Assembly (NCBI RefSeq): GCF_039871655.1
Contig: NZ_JBDPLZ010000005.1
Coordinates: 496,001-560,000 of the forward strand
Direction of reading: 5' to 3'
Source of the DNA: Actinocorallia sp039871655
GTDB lineage: Bacteria; Actinomycetota; Actinomycetes; Streptosporangiales; Streptosporangiaceae
DNA: 64,000 nucleotides
The position numbers and the translations under genes were made by a program. Positions 46,417-55,600 of this stretch are shown here, one piece after another; within the stretch, counting starts at the first letter, position 1, and each line of letters starts with the position of its first letter. A model generated the notes under the pieces. It did no database searches and had not been told where the DNA came from. It was given only the letters and a program-made list of their open reading frames with translations.

Positions 46417-47754
46417 TTACGCGCCCTGCTGTTCGGCCTCGAGTTTGCCGATCAGAGCCTCGGCCTTGCTCTTGGAGACCGACTCGACCTTCAGCCAGGC
46501 GTTGAAATAGAAGGGGTTGTTGGTGCTGCCCGGCTTGAGGCCGCGCACCCAGGACTTCCAGCCGCCGCTGGTCACCCTGCATTCCAGCGTGGTGGAGCCG
46601 GCGCGCAGGGACTGGGCCTTGGTGCATTCGCCCAGTTCCTTGTCGCCCGCCTTGTCCCGCCAGATCCTGGCGACGTAGGTGACGGTGGCGGTGGGCCCGG
46701 TGTTGTCGAACTTCCGCTTGATGGTGCAGCCGCGGGCGTCGCAGTCGGAGCGGGTGGCCGTCGCGGCCGCCTTGATCTCGGCGGCGGGGTCGAGCGCGCC
46801 GGCCAGCCCGTTGCGGACCTTGTCCTTGAGCTCGGTGTAGAGGGTTCCGATGGAGTCGGCGGTGAGCTCGGTCACATCGAAGTCGAAGGCCTGGGACCCG
46901 CCCGCCTTGATCTTCACGAGCTGGTACGGGGCGTCGTCGGACACGTAGTACTGGGCCTCGAGCCCCTCGAAGGCGATCGCCCGGCGGCCCGCGACGGGCT
47001 CGGCGGTCGGCGCGCCGGACGGCGGCACCAGCGGCTTGGCCTGCTGGAGGGCCTGGCCGAGCGCGGCGGGGACGAGGAGCTTTCGGATGTCGAAGGACCG
47101 CAGCGAGCCGGGGGCCTTGGCCCACTTGCCGGCGAAGTCGCCGACGGCGTCCTCGCCGATCTCGGGCTGGACCTGCCAGAAGGCGGCCGGCGCCTTCACG
47201 TAGAGGTCGCCGTCCAGGAGCATCGCGTCGATGACGTCGCCGCTCACCGTCAGGGTTCCGGAGGCCGTGCCGACCCGCGTCACCGACAGGTCGGCCTGGA
47301 CGGACGTGCCGGAGGCGTCATAGATCCCGACGTAGCGCAGCCCCGGCAGGGAGTTCAGCTTCGTCACGGCCTGCGACGACTTCTGCTGCGGGGTGAGGGC
47401 CTTCTCCTTCTCCTCTTCGCCCTTGTTTCCGGCGACGACGAGGAGGACGACGGCGAGCACCAGGACGAGCGCCACGGAGGCGCTGAGAACGGCGATCAGC
47501 ACGCCCTTGTTGCTCTTCGGCGGCTGCGGCCCGCCCGGGGGCATGGGCTGCCCGAGGCCGGGAGGCTGCCCGAAGGGCGGCGGGCCGCCCGGAGGCTGGA
47601 AGGGAGGCGGCGTCCAGCCGCCCTGCTGCGGCTGGTGGCTCCAGTTGGGCTGCGGTCCCTGGTCGGACGCCGGGGGCTGCGGCGGCGGTTGTACGGGCGG
47701 GCTCCAGTTCTGACCGGGAGGCTCCCAGTTCGGCTGCTCAGGTCCCTGCGCCAT
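46417..47754 (-). CDS. Membrane-anchored extracytoplasmic protein (unknown)
   Basis: A 445-residue protein. A Pro/Gln/Gly-rich cytoplasmic N-terminus (repeats such as PPPFGQPPGLGQPMPPG) precedes one helix (VLIAVLSASVALVLVLAVVL). The external part looks beta-rich, starting SSQAVTKLNSLPGLRYVG, in the style of LppX/LprG-like lipoproteins, and ends with a Cys-bearing second domain (RSDCDARGCTIKRKF, GECTKAQ). It is divergent from the second nuo cluster. Function unknown; similar proteins occur in actinomycete envelopes. Confidence 0.75.
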   Translation of the reverse strand: MAQGPEQPNWEPPGQNWSPPVQPPPQPPASDQGPQPNWSHQPQQGGWTPPPFQPPGGPPPFGQPPGLGQPMPPGGPQPPKSNKGVLIAVLSASVALVLVLAVVLLVVAGNKGEEEKEKALTPQQKSSQAVTKLNSLPGLRYVGIYDASGTSVQADLSVTRVGTASGTLTVSGDVIDAMLLDGDLYVKAPAAFWQVQPEIGEDAVGDFAGKWAKAPGSLRSFDIRKLLVPAALGQALQQAKPLVPPSGAPTAEPVAGRRAIAFEGLEAQYYVSDDAPYQLVKIKAGGSQAFDFDVTELTADSIGTLYTELKDKVRNGLAGALDPAAEIKAAATATRSDCDARGCTIKRKFDNTGPTATVTYVARIWRDKAGDKELGECTKAQSLRAGSTTLECRVTSGGWKSWVRGLKPGSTNNPFYFNAWLKVESVSKSKAEALIGKLEAEQQGA

Positions 47755-48107
47755 CTGCCGCACCACCCCGTATAACACGTGTTCTTGGGGGAGACCTTAT
47801 GTTCGTCTCCTAGATCCGTAAAGATAGACGTACTGCGGATGCTCATGGTTCGAGGATCTTGGTCTGCTTCGGCCGGTTGGGGAGAGACTGCCCGGGCGTG
47901 TGACCTGCGGCTATGACGATCACCACATCGCGCGAAAGAAGCGGCAGGCCGACGAGGGGCGGAAGACGGTTCCGATACCTCAGGGGATTTCGGTGCCTGT
48001 TTCGGTATATGCATGATCGCCAGGAAACTCTATGGTTTGTTCCTGCGGCGTTAAAGACGGACGCAGGCGCGCGGCGGCGGCTCCCCACGACGGTTTACGC
48101 TTCCTCC
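47755..48107. other. Divergent intergenic region before nuo cluster 2
   Basis: 353 bp between the anchored protein and nuoA2. It holds AACACGTGTT (a perfect palindrome at about 47774-47783) and GGAGAC/GTCTCC arms (47790-47795/47805-47810). No Rex-type palindrome is present, unlike the first nuo unit. The nuoA2 start has no clear ribosome site, which may mean leaderless translation. I see no gene. Confidence 0.5.
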
Positions 48108-48479
48108 GTGCGCGACTACTACGGCTCCTATGTTCTCGTCGCCGTCCTGTTCCTCATCGGCGGCGGGATCGTCGCGGGCGGGCTCTTCGCCAACAGGCTG
48201 CTGCGCCCCTCCCGGCCCACCCCGGAGAAACTCACCACCTACGAGTGCGGCATCGATCCCGTGGGGGAGGGCTGGGCCCAATCCCATGTCCGCTATTACG
48301 TCTTCACCTACCTGTACGTGGTGTTCGCCGTAGACGCGATCTTCCTGTTCCCGTGGGCCACTATTTTCAGCGCTCAGGGGTATGGAGCAGTGACGCTCGG
48401 GGAGATGTTCGTCTTCCTCGGCTTCCTCGCGACGGGTCTGCTCTACGCCTACAAGAAGGGAGTCCTCACATGGGTCTAG
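48108..48479 (+). CDS. nuoA: NADH-quinone oxidoreductase subunit A, second cluster
   Basis: A 123-residue paralogue of NuoA with three helices: the Cys loop KLTTYECGIDPVGEG and helix YLYVVFAVDAIFLFPWA. GTG at 48108 is preferred because the upstream open frame carries no family sequence. It lacks a good ribosome site. First gene of the 10-gene second complex I cluster and overlapping nuoB2 by 10 bp. About half of the residues differ from the first-cluster copy by eye. Confidence 0.92.
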   Translation: MRDYYGSYVLVAVLFLIGGGIVAGGLFANRLLRPSRPTPEKLTTYECGIDPVGEGWAQSHVRYYVFTYLYVVFAVDAIFLFPWATIFSAQGYGAVTLGEMFVFLGFLATGLLYAYKKGVLTWV

Positions 48480-49312
48480 TGGATCTCCCCGAGCCGACCG
48501 TGGGACCGGCGTCCAGACTGGCGCCGCAACCGGTCAGATTCGTGCTCAACTGGGGACGCCGCTACTCACTGTGGGTCTTCAACTTCGGACTCGCGTGCTG
48601 CGCCATCGAGTTCATCGCCGCCTCGATGGCACGGCACGACTTCATGCGGCTCGGGGTGATCCCGTTCGCACCGGGGCCCCGGCAGGCCGACCTGATGGTG
48701 GTGTCCGGGACGGTCTCCGACAAGATGGCGCCGGCCGTCAAACGGCTGTACGAGCAGATGCCCGAGCCGAAGTACGTCATCTCCTTCGGGTCGTGCGCCA
48801 ACTGCGGCGGCCCCTACTGGGACTCCTACTGCGTGACCAAGGGCGTCGACCAGATCATCCCCGTCGACGTGTACGTGCCGGGCTGCCCGCCGCGGCCCGA
48901 AGCGCTGCTGCACGGGATCGTCCGGCTCCAGGAGAAGATCGCGGGCGAGTCGCTCAAGGAGCGCTACACCGGCTCCGGGCCGTCCCGGCCGCCGTCCTGG
49001 GAGCACCGGGCGAGCGTGCTGCGGCGGCCGCTGCAGCCCGTACCCGAACTGCTCGTCGAGGCCGACCGGCCGACCCAGGCCCTGCCCCCGGTCGACCCGG
49101 AGGGGATCCGGGAGCCCGAGGGGGCGCGGAGCGCCACGGGCGCCGAGACGCCTGAGAACACGGTCATCGAGAAGCCCGCGGACGCCGAGAGCGCCGAGAA
49201 GCCCGCGGACGCGGGCACCGAGAAGACGCAGCGGTTCCGCCGGGGCGGGACGCGGCCCGCGGAGGTCGTGGACTACTCGATCATTCCGGGGATGGCCGAT
49301 GACGACGACTGA
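48470..49312 (+). CDS. nuoB: NADH-quinone oxidoreductase subunit B, second cluster, with long tail
   Basis: A 280-residue NuoB. All N2 ligands are kept: Cys43-Cys44 (FGLACCAIEF), Cys109 (FGSCANCGG) and Cys139 (VPGCPPRPE). Unlike the 184-residue first-cluster NuoB it has an extra C-terminal tail of about 105 residues, Pro/Glu-rich, with a repeated EKPADA element near 49170-49220. The tail is probably disordered and could recruit a partner such as a ferredoxin or a missing module. Start overlaps nuoA2. Confidence 0.92.
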   Translation: MGLVDLPEPTVGPASRLAPQPVRFVLNWGRRYSLWVFNFGLACCAIEFIAASMARHDFMRLGVIPFAPGPRQADLMVVSGTVSDKMAPAVKRLYEQMPEPKYVISFGSCANCGGPYWDSYCVTKGVDQIIPVDVYVPGCPPRPEALLHGIVRLQEKIAGESLKERYTGSGPSRPPSWEHRASVLRRPLQPVPELLVEADRPTQALPPVDPEGIREPEGARSATGAETPENTVIEKPADAESAEKPADAGTEKTQRFRRGGTRPAEVVDYSIIPGMADDDD

Positions 49313-49850
49313 GCTGGCCGTCGAGTTCATCCACCGGTTCGGCGCCGAGATCGAGACGGAGGACACCTTCGGGCAGCTGTCCGTCGACGTCCCCGCCGGA
49401 TTGTGGCTGGAGGCGCTGGAGTTCGCCCGGGACGGCCTGGGCTGCGAGTTCTTCGACTGGCTGACCGGGGTGGACGAACTGGACGAAGGGTTCCGGATCG
49501 TCGTCCACGTCTACTCCCTGGAACGCCGCCACCACGTCCTGCTGCGGACCCTGGTGTCCCGGGAGGAGCCCGTGCTGCCCTCGGCCGTCGGGGTCTACCG
49601 GGGGGCGAACTGGCACGAGCGCGAGACGTTCGAGATGTTCGGCGTGGTCTTCGAGGGCCACCCCGACCTGAAGCCGCTGCTGCTGCCGGACGGGTTCGAG
49701 GGCCATCCGCTGCGCAAGGACTTCGTGCTGGCGGCCCGGGTCGCCAAGGCGTGGCCTGGGGCCAAGGAGCCCGGCGAGGGCGGAGGGGCGCCGTCGCGGC
49801 GCAAGAACCTGCCTCCGGGAGTGCCGACGGGTTGGGGGCCCCATGCGTGA
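49299..49850 (+). CDS. nuoC: NADH-quinone oxidoreductase subunit C, second cluster
   Basis: A 183-residue 30-kDa-type subunit with ANWHERETFEMFGVVFEG and GFEGHPLRKDFVLAARV. It begins 14 bp inside nuoB2. It is followed directly by nuoH2, where a nuoD would be expected; no NuoD-like sequence lies between or within it. A basic tail (PSRRKNLPPGVPTGWGPHA) ends the protein. Confidence 0.92.
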   Translation: MTTTELAVEFIHRFGAEIETEDTFGQLSVDVPAGLWLEALEFARDGLGCEFFDWLTGVDELDEGFRIVVHVYSLERRHHVLLRTLVSREEPVLPSAVGVYRGANWHERETFEMFGVVFEGHPDLKPLLLPDGFEGHPLRKDFVLAARVAKAWPGAKEPGEGGGAPSRRKNLPPGVPTGWGPHA

Positions 49851-50787
49851 CGTCGTGGCCCTGGTGCTGGTCACCGTCGCCTTCCTGACCCTCCCGCTGA
49901 TCATCGGCCAGGCCGAGCACAAGGTGATGGCGCACATGCAGGGCCGTCTGGGCCCCATGTACGCGGGCGGCTTCCACGGCTGGGCGCAGCTGGTGGCGGA
50001 CGGCGTGAAGTTCGCCCAGAAGGAGGACACCGTCCCGGCCGCCGCCGACCGGAGGATCTTCCTGCTGGCGCCGGGCGTGGCGCTGGTGCCGTACCTGGTG
50101 GCGCTCGCCGTGGTCCCGGTCGGGCCGGGCCAGGTCGCGATCGACCTGTCGCTCGGGCTGTTCTTCGCGCTGGCCGTCATGGGCATCGGCGTGATCGGCT
50201 CGATCATGGCGGGCTGGGCGTCGGCCAACAAGTACTCGCTGCTGGGCGGTATGCGGGTGGCGGCCCAGCTGGTCTCCTACGAGCTGCCGATGGTGCTGGC
50301 GGCGGCGTCCGCGGCGATGGCGGCCGGGACGCTGAACCTCAGCGGCATCGCGGAGGCGTGGGAGTGGTGGTGGCTGGCCTGGCAGGCGCCGGCCGCGGTG
50401 GTGTTCTTCCTGGCGGGCCTGGCCGAGCTGCGCCGGCCGCCGTTCGACATGCCGGTCGCCGACTCGGAGATCATCTTCGGCCCGTACACCGAGTACGGCG
50501 GGTTGCGGTTCGCGTTCTTCCTGCTCGCGGAGTACGCCGGGATCCTGGTGGTCTGCTCGCTGACCACCGTGCTCTTCCTGGGCGGCTGGCAGGGCCCGCT
50601 GCTGCCCGGCTTCCTGTGGACCCTGATCAAGATCTTCCTGCTGGCGTTCGTGGTGATCTGGTTCCGGGTCGCCTACCCCCGGCTGCGCGAGGACCAGCTC
50701 CAGCGCCTGGCCTGGGTGTACCTGGTGCCGATCGCCCTGCTCCAGCTGGCGCTGACCGGTGTGGTGAAGGTGGTGACCGGAGCGTGA
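49843..50787 (+). CDS. nuoH: NADH-quinone oxidoreductase subunit H, second cluster
   Basis: A 314-residue membrane subunit with AEHKVMAHMQGRLGPMYAGG in place of the usual GPNR-type loop, and LRRPPFDMPVADSEIIFGPY with the following TEYGGLRFAFF. It keeps the acidic residues of the quinone-entry loop in altered form. It is about 115 residues shorter than the first-cluster NuoH, mainly through loss of the C-terminal tail. It overlaps nuoC2 and nuoI2. Confidence 0.92.
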   Translation: MRDVVALVLVTVAFLTLPLIIGQAEHKVMAHMQGRLGPMYAGGFHGWAQLVADGVKFAQKEDTVPAAADRRIFLLAPGVALVPYLVALAVVPVGPGQVAIDLSLGLFFALAVMGIGVIGSIMAGWASANKYSLLGGMRVAAQLVSYELPMVLAAASAAMAAGTLNLSGIAEAWEWWWLAWQAPAAVVFFLAGLAELRRPPFDMPVADSEIIFGPYTEYGGLRFAFFLLAEYAGILVVCSLTTVLFLGGWQGPLLPGFLWTLIKIFLLAFVVIWFRVAYPRLREDQLQRLAWVYLVPIALLQLALTGVVKVVTGA

Positions 50788-51257
50788 AACTGGGCCTGGC
50801 CAAGGGACTGGCCGTCACCCTGAAGACGATGATGAAGCGCTCGGGGACCCGGCAGTACCCCGAGGTGGCGCCTGACCTGGCGCCGCGCTCGCGCGGTGTG
50901 ATCGCGTTGTTCGAGGAGAACTGCACCGTCTGCATGCTGTGCGCCAGGGAGTGCCCCGACTGGTGCATCTACATCGACTCCCACAAGGAGACGCTCCCGG
51001 CGGAGGGCTCGGCGCGCGCGCGTTCGCGCAACGTCCTCGACCGGTTCGCGATCGACTACTCGCTGTGCATGTACTGCGGGATCTGCGTGGAGGTCTGCCC
51101 CTTCGACGCGCTGTTCTGGTCGCCGGAGTTCGAGTACGCCGCCTACGACATCGCCGAACTGACCCACGAGAAGGAGCGGCTGCGCGAGTGGATGTGGACG
51201 GTCCCGCCGCCCCAGGCCCACGAGCCCAACGCCGACCCGCCCAAGGAGCTGCGTTGA
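50784..51257 (+). CDS. nuoI: NADH-quinone oxidoreductase subunit I, second cluster
   Basis: A 157-residue ferredoxin-like subunit with both [4Fe-4S] motifs: NCTVCMLCARECP (Cys 47, 50, 53, 57) and LCMYCGICVEVCP (Cys 95, 98, 101, 105). It is therefore able to pass electrons to NuoB2. Without NuoEFG, a soluble ferredoxin is a likely donor at this point. GTG start overlaps the nuoH2 stop. Confidence 0.93.
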   Translation: MKLGLAKGLAVTLKTMMKRSGTRQYPEVAPDLAPRSRGVIALFEENCTVCMLCARECPDWCIYIDSHKETLPAEGSARARSRNVLDRFAIDYSLCMYCGICVEVCPFDALFWSPEFEYAAYDIAELTHEKERLREWMWTVPPPQAHEPNADPPKELR

Positions 51258-51778
51258 CGACGCCGGAGATCGTGTTCACCGCGCTCGGGGTCGTCGCCGT
51301 CGGGTCCGGCGTGCTGGTCGTCACGACGAAGCAACTCGTCCACGCGGCGCTCTGGCTGGTGGTGTCGTTCGGGGCGCTGGCCGGGATGTACCTGGTGCTG
51401 ACGGCCGAGTTCGTCGCCTGGGTGCAGGTGCTCATCTACGTCGGCGCGATCGTGGTGCTCCTGCTGTTCGGCATCATGCTGACGCGGGCGCCGATCGGGC
51501 CCAGCGAGGGGTTGAACTCCGGTAACAGGACGCCCGCCCTGGCGGTGGCCCTCGGGACGGCCGCGGTGCTGGTGACGCTGCTCGTCCGGGGCTTCAAGGA
51601 CGCCAGGATCGACCTCGACCCCGGAGGCGGGTCGGGCGACGCGCTCGGCGAGGCGATCTTCCGGGAGTGGGTGCTGCCCTTCGAGGTGCTCTCCGTCCTG
51701 CTGCTCGCCGCGCTCGTCGGCGCGATCGTCCTGTCCAAGGGCGGGAACCTCCCCGGCCGGAACGGAAAGGGGCGCTGA
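51254..51778 (+). CDS. nuoJ: NADH-quinone oxidoreductase subunit J, second cluster
   Basis: A 174-residue five-helix subunit with VQVLIYVGAIVVLLLFGIML. TTG at 51254 is the start, overlapping the nuoI2 stop (TTGA). It lacks the long hydrophilic tail of the first-cluster NuoJ and is close to the usual family length. Confidence 0.91.
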   Translation: MTTPEIVFTALGVVAVGSGVLVVTTKQLVHAALWLVVSFGALAGMYLVLTAEFVAWVQVLIYVGAIVVLLLFGIMLTRAPIGPSEGLNSGNRTPALAVALGTAAVLVTLLVRGFKDARIDLDPGGGSGDALGEAIFREWVLPFEVLSVLLLAALVGAIVLSKGGNLPGRNGKGR

Positions 51779-52101
51779 TGTCCGTCGCCTACCCGGTGGT
51801 GTTCTCGGCGCTGCTGTTCTCCGTCGGCGTGTACGGGGTCCTGGCGCGGCGCAACGCGATCCTCGTGCTGATGTCCGTCGAGCTCATGCTCAACGCCGTC
51901 AACCTCAACCTCGTCGCGTTCGACGTGTGGCTGCGCGACGCGCTGCACGGAGGGCAGGTGCTCACCCTCTTCACGATCGTCGTGGCCGCCGCCGAGGTGG
52001 GGCTGGGACTGGCGATCGTGCTGCTGCTCTACCGCAACCGGAGCAACATCGACGTGGACCGCCAGGACACCCTGCGCGAGCCGGAGCAGGAGGCACGGTG
52101 A
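51778..52101 (+). CDS. nuoK: NADH-quinone oxidoreductase subunit K, second cluster
   Basis: A 107-residue three-helix subunit with the proton-path glutamates in VLMSVELMLNAVNLNLVAF and AAAEVGLGLAIV. An acidic, probably cytoplasmic tail (NIDVDRQDTLREPEQEAR) follows. ATG overlaps the nuoJ2 stop. Confidence 0.93.
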   Translation: MSVAYPVVFSALLFSVGVYGVLARRNAILVLMSVELMLNAVNLNLVAFDVWLRDALHGGQVLTLFTIVVAAAEVGLGLAIVLLLYRNRSNIDVDRQDTLREPEQEAR

Positions 52102-54116
52102 CGGTCCTCGCCGCACAGGCGGTCGTACTCCCCTTCCTCGGCGCGGTCTTCGGACTGCTGCTCGGCCCCTGGCTCACCCGGATCCTGGTGGCCGGGGGAG
52201 TGCGCACGGCCGAGGACACGCCCCCCGCCCCGCCGACCGAGGCGCGGGGCGTCGAGGAGCACGTGGAGGCCGTCCCCGGAGTGCCCGGAGAGCCGGTGCC
52301 GCAGGAGGGACGCGCGGCGCCCGCCGGGCTGCCGGGCGGAGGCTCGCGCGGCGCGCTCGGACCGGTGCTGTTCGCGGTGCTGCCGACCGCGCTGACCACC
52401 GTCCTCACCCTGGTCATCGCGCTGGCGGTGTGGCGGAACCCCGGCACCCGGACGGCGACGCTGGCCGAGGTGCGGACCGGAGGCCCGTCGATCCTCGTCG
52501 GGCTGAGCGTCGACGGGCTCGCGGCGCTGCTGGCCGTCCTCGTCGGGGTGGTCGCGCTGGCCGTCCAGGTCTACTCGGTCGCCTACATGCGGGACGAGCC
52601 GCGCTACTCGTCGTACGCGGCGTTCGTCTCCCTGTTCACCTCGGCGATGCTGCTGGTGGTGTTCGCCCGGGACCTGATGGTGCTGTACGTCGGCTGGGAG
52701 ATCATGGGCATCTGCTCGTACTTCCTCGTCGGCCACCACTGGGAGGACAAGGCCAACTCGCGGGCGGCGGTCAAGGCGTTCCTGGTCACCCGCGTCGGCG
52801 ACGCGGGGCTGCTGCTCGGCGTCATCGTGCTGGGGCTGGGCGCGGGGAGCTTCGACATCGCGACGGTCCTGGACGAGGTCGGCGGGATGCCGCACACGAC
52901 GGTCGTCGTGGCCGCGCTCCTGCTGCTGTGCGGGGTCGCGGGCAAGAGCGCCCAGTTCCCGCTGCACACCTGGCTGCCGGACGCGATGGCGGGCCCCACG
53001 CCGATCAGTGCGCTCATCCACGCGGCGACGATGGTCGCGGCGGGCGTCTACCTGGTGGCGCGGCTGTACGGGGTGTTCCTCACGGCGCCCGTCGCGCTGG
53101 CCGTGCTGGGCGTCGTCGCGGCGGTCTCCATGGTCGGGGCGGCGCTCGCGGCGCTGGCCCAGCGCGACCTCAAACGGGTCCTCGCCTACTCCACGATCAG
53201 CCAGCTCGCCATCATGGCGGCGGGGCTGGCGGTCGGGTCCGAGCCGGCGGCGATGTTCCACCTCGTGACGCACGGGGCGTTCAAGGCTCTGCTGTTCCTG
53301 TCGGCCGGGTGCGTCATCCACGCCGTGGGGTCGAACCTGCTCGCCGACATGGGCGGGCTGCGCAAGGCCATGCCCGTGACGTTCGTGTGCATGACCATCG
53401 GATACGCGGCGCTGGCGGGGCTGCCGCCGGTCGCCGGATTCTTCTCCAAGGACGCCGTCATCGAGCACGCGCAGAACGTGGCCTTCAACGACGGAGCGCT
53501 CGGAGTCCTGCCGGGAGGCGGGACGAGCATCCCCGCGTGGACGGCCTGGACCGTCTACCTCTCGCTGCTCCTCACGACCGCGCTGACGGCGGCGTACGCG
53601 CTGCGGGCGTGGCTGATGACGTTCTTCGGACCCGAGAGGGCCGCGCACGAGGCGCCGGCCGCCATGCGGTGGCCGATCATCGTGCTGGCGGGCGCGAGCG
53701 CCGTCATCGGGTTCTTCGGGCTGGCGGCCGAGGAACTGCGGCCGCACTTCGGGGCCGCGGCCATGGCGCTGCTGTTCACCGCGGCGGGCGCCGGCGCGAT
53801 GCTCCTGGCCTGGCGTGACGCGCCGGCCTCCGACCCGGCCGACCGGTTGAAGAAGGTGCGCCCCCTGCTGGAGAACGCTTTCTACATGGACGGCCTCTAC
53901 GACCGCGTCATCGTCCGTCCCGTGAAGTGGACGGGCCGGATGGTGCGCGGAGCCGACACCCGCGTCGTCGACGGGGCCGTCGAGGCGACCGTCCCGGCGG
54001 CGCGCGGGCTGGGGGCGCTCGCCAGGCTCCCGCAGACGGGCAATCCACAGACCTACCTGACCGGCCTGCTGGCCGGGGCCGTGTTCCTCGTCCTCGCGGT
54101 GGTGGCCCTCACGTGA
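52098..54116 (+). CDS. nuoL: NADH-quinone oxidoreductase subunit L, second cluster
   Basis: A 672-residue antiporter-like subunit. Core marks are GWEIMGICSYFLVGHHW, KSAQFPLHTWLPDAMAGPTP, and HLVTHGAFKALLFLSAGC. A hydrophilic insertion of about 60 residues, Pro/Glu-rich (TPPAPPTEARGVEEHVEAVP), sits between the first and second helices, absent from the first-cluster copy. GTG overlaps the nuoK2 stop. Confidence 0.93.
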   Translation: MTVLAAQAVVLPFLGAVFGLLLGPWLTRILVAGGVRTAEDTPPAPPTEARGVEEHVEAVPGVPGEPVPQEGRAAPAGLPGGGSRGALGPVLFAVLPTALTTVLTLVIALAVWRNPGTRTATLAEVRTGGPSILVGLSVDGLAALLAVLVGVVALAVQVYSVAYMRDEPRYSSYAAFVSLFTSAMLLVVFARDLMVLYVGWEIMGICSYFLVGHHWEDKANSRAAVKAFLVTRVGDAGLLLGVIVLGLGAGSFDIATVLDEVGGMPHTTVVVAALLLLCGVAGKSAQFPLHTWLPDAMAGPTPISALIHAATMVAAGVYLVARLYGVFLTAPVALAVLGVVAAVSMVGAALAALAQRDLKRVLAYSTISQLAIMAAGLAVGSEPAAMFHLVTHGAFKALLFLSAGCVIHAVGSNLLADMGGLRKAMPVTFVCMTIGYAALAGLPPVAGFFSKDAVIEHAQNVAFNDGALGVLPGGGTSIPAWTAWTVYLSLLLTTALTAAYALRAWLMTFFGPERAAHEAPAAMRWPIIVLAGASAVIGFFGLAAEELRPHFGAAAMALLFTAAGAGAMLLAWRDAPASDPADRLKKVRPLLENAFYMDGLYDRVIVRPVKWTGRMVRGADTRVVDGAVEATVPAARGLGALARLPQTGNPQTYLTGLLAGAVFLVLAVVALT

Positions 54117-55600
54117 GCACTCTCGTCCACCTTCTCTGGCTGCCGCTCGCCGCGGCGGTCCTGCCCTACCTGGTCCCGGCCGGGACCAGGCTCGACCCGG
54201 TCGGTTTCGGGCGGGTCGCGTCCGGGTTCATCCTGGCGATGTCGCTCGTGCAGGTCGCGGCGTTCGACTACGCCGAACCCGAGCGGATGCAGCAGCCGAT
54301 GGACGTCGCCTGGATCCCGTCCATCGGCGTGCGCTTCCACCTCGGCGTCGACGGGATCTCGCTGCCGCTGGTCGTCCTCACGACGCTGCTGACGTTCCTG
54401 TGCTTCGTCTACCTGGGGCGCCACGAGACGCCGAACGCGCGGCTGCTGACGGCGCTGCTGTTCGTCCTCGAAGTGGGCATGATCGGCACGTTCCTCGCGC
54501 TGGACCTGGTGTTGTTCTTCGTGTTCTTCGAGATCGTGCTGATCCCGATGTACGCGATCATCGCCGTCTGGGGCGGGGAGAGACGCCGCCACGCCGCCTA
54601 CAAGTTCATCCTCTACACGCTGCTGGGGTCCGCCGCGCTGCTGGCCGGGCTGCTGCTGCTGGGCGTCAACGCAGGGACGTTCGACATGGTCGCGCTGTCG
54701 GAGCGTCAGGGCTTCGACATCGCGCGCGGCGTCCAGATCGCGGCGTTCGCGTTCATCGGGTTCGGGCTGGCGGTGAAGGCGCCGATGTGGCCGCTGCACA
54801 CGTGGCTGCCCGACGCGCACACCGAGGCGCCCACCGTCGGGTCCGTCCTGCTGGCCGGGGTGCTGCTGAAGATGGGCACGTACGGGCTGGTGCGCATCGC
54901 GGTGCCCGCGCTGCCCGAGGGGGCTGAGTTCTGGGCGCCCTGGCTGGGCTGCCTGGCCGTCGTCGGGATCATCTACGGGTCGCTGGCCTGCCTGGCGCAG
55001 ACCGACCTGAAACGGCTCATCGCCTACTCGTCCATCGGGCACATGGGCTTCGTGCTGCTGGGCATCGCGACGCTGACCGCCACCGGGCTCAACGCCGCGC
55101 TGTTCGGGAACATCGCGCACGGGCTCATCACCGGGCTGCTGTTCTTCCTCGCCGGCTCGATCAAGGAGCGGTACGGGACGGGAGACCTGGCGGAGATCGG
55201 CGGCGGCATGCTGGCCCGCGCTCCGCGCCTGGCCGGGGTGCTGACCTTCGCGGCCGTCGCCTCGCTCGGGCTGCCGGGGCTCGCCGGGTTCTGGGGCGAG
55301 ATGCTCGCGCTGGTCGGCGCCTACCGGCCCGGCGCCGGGCTGCCCCGCGAGACCTTCGTGACGTACATGGCGGTGGCCGCGGTCGGCGCGGTGCTGACGG
55401 CCGCCTACTTCCTGCGGCTGCTCGCCAAGATCACCCACGGGCGGTCCGGGGCGGGCTCCGCCGTCGCCGACGCGCACCCCGTGGAGTGGGCGTCGTGGGT
55501 GCCGCTGATCGTCCTGGTGGTGCTGGTGGGGTTGTGGCCGAAGGTGCTGCTGGCCCTCACCGACGGCCCGGTACGCGCACTGATCGGAGCGGGGTCTTGA
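54113..55600 (+). CDS. nuoM: NADH-quinone oxidoreductase subunit M, second cluster
   Basis: A 495-residue antiporter-like subunit with FFVFFEIVLIPMYAIIAVWG, KAPMWPLHTWLPDAHTEAPT, and KRLIAYSSIGHMGFVLLGIA. These are the same functional positions as in the first cluster. GTG overlaps the nuoL2 stop (GTGA). Confidence 0.94.
   Translation: MSTLVHLLWLPLAAAVLPYLVPAGTRLDPVGFGRVASGFILAMSLVQVAAFDYAEPERMQQPMDVAWIPSIGVRFHLGVDGISLPLVVLTTLLTFLCFVYLGRHETPNARLLTALLFVLEVGMIGTFLALDLVLFFVFFEIVLIPMYAIIAVWGGERRRHAAYKFILYTLLGSAALLAGLLLLGVNAGTFDMVALSERQGFDIARGVQIAAFAFIGFGLAVKAPMWPLHTWLPDAHTEAPTVGSVLLAGVLLKMGTYGLVRIAVPALPEGAEFWAPWLGCLAVVGIIYGSLACLAQTDLKRLIAYSSIGHMGFVLLGIATLTATGLNAALFGNIAHGLITGLLFFLAGSIKERYGTGDLAEIGGGMLARAPRLAGVLTFAAVASLGLPGLAGFWGEMLALVGAYRPGAGLPRETFVTYMAVAAVGAVLTAAYFLRLLAKITHGRSGAGSAVADAHPVEWASWVPLIVLVVLVGLWPKVLLALTDGPVRALIGAGS

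Noticed and set aside
47913..48107. N-terminal extension of nuoA2
   Set aside because: The extra 65 residues are Arg-rich, without family similarity, and NuoA proteins begin close to the first helix.
49843..50787. Whether a NuoD is hidden or fused between nuoC2 and nuoH2
   Set aside because: NuoC2 and NuoH2 overlap directly and neither contains NuoD signatures such as GPQHPSTHG.
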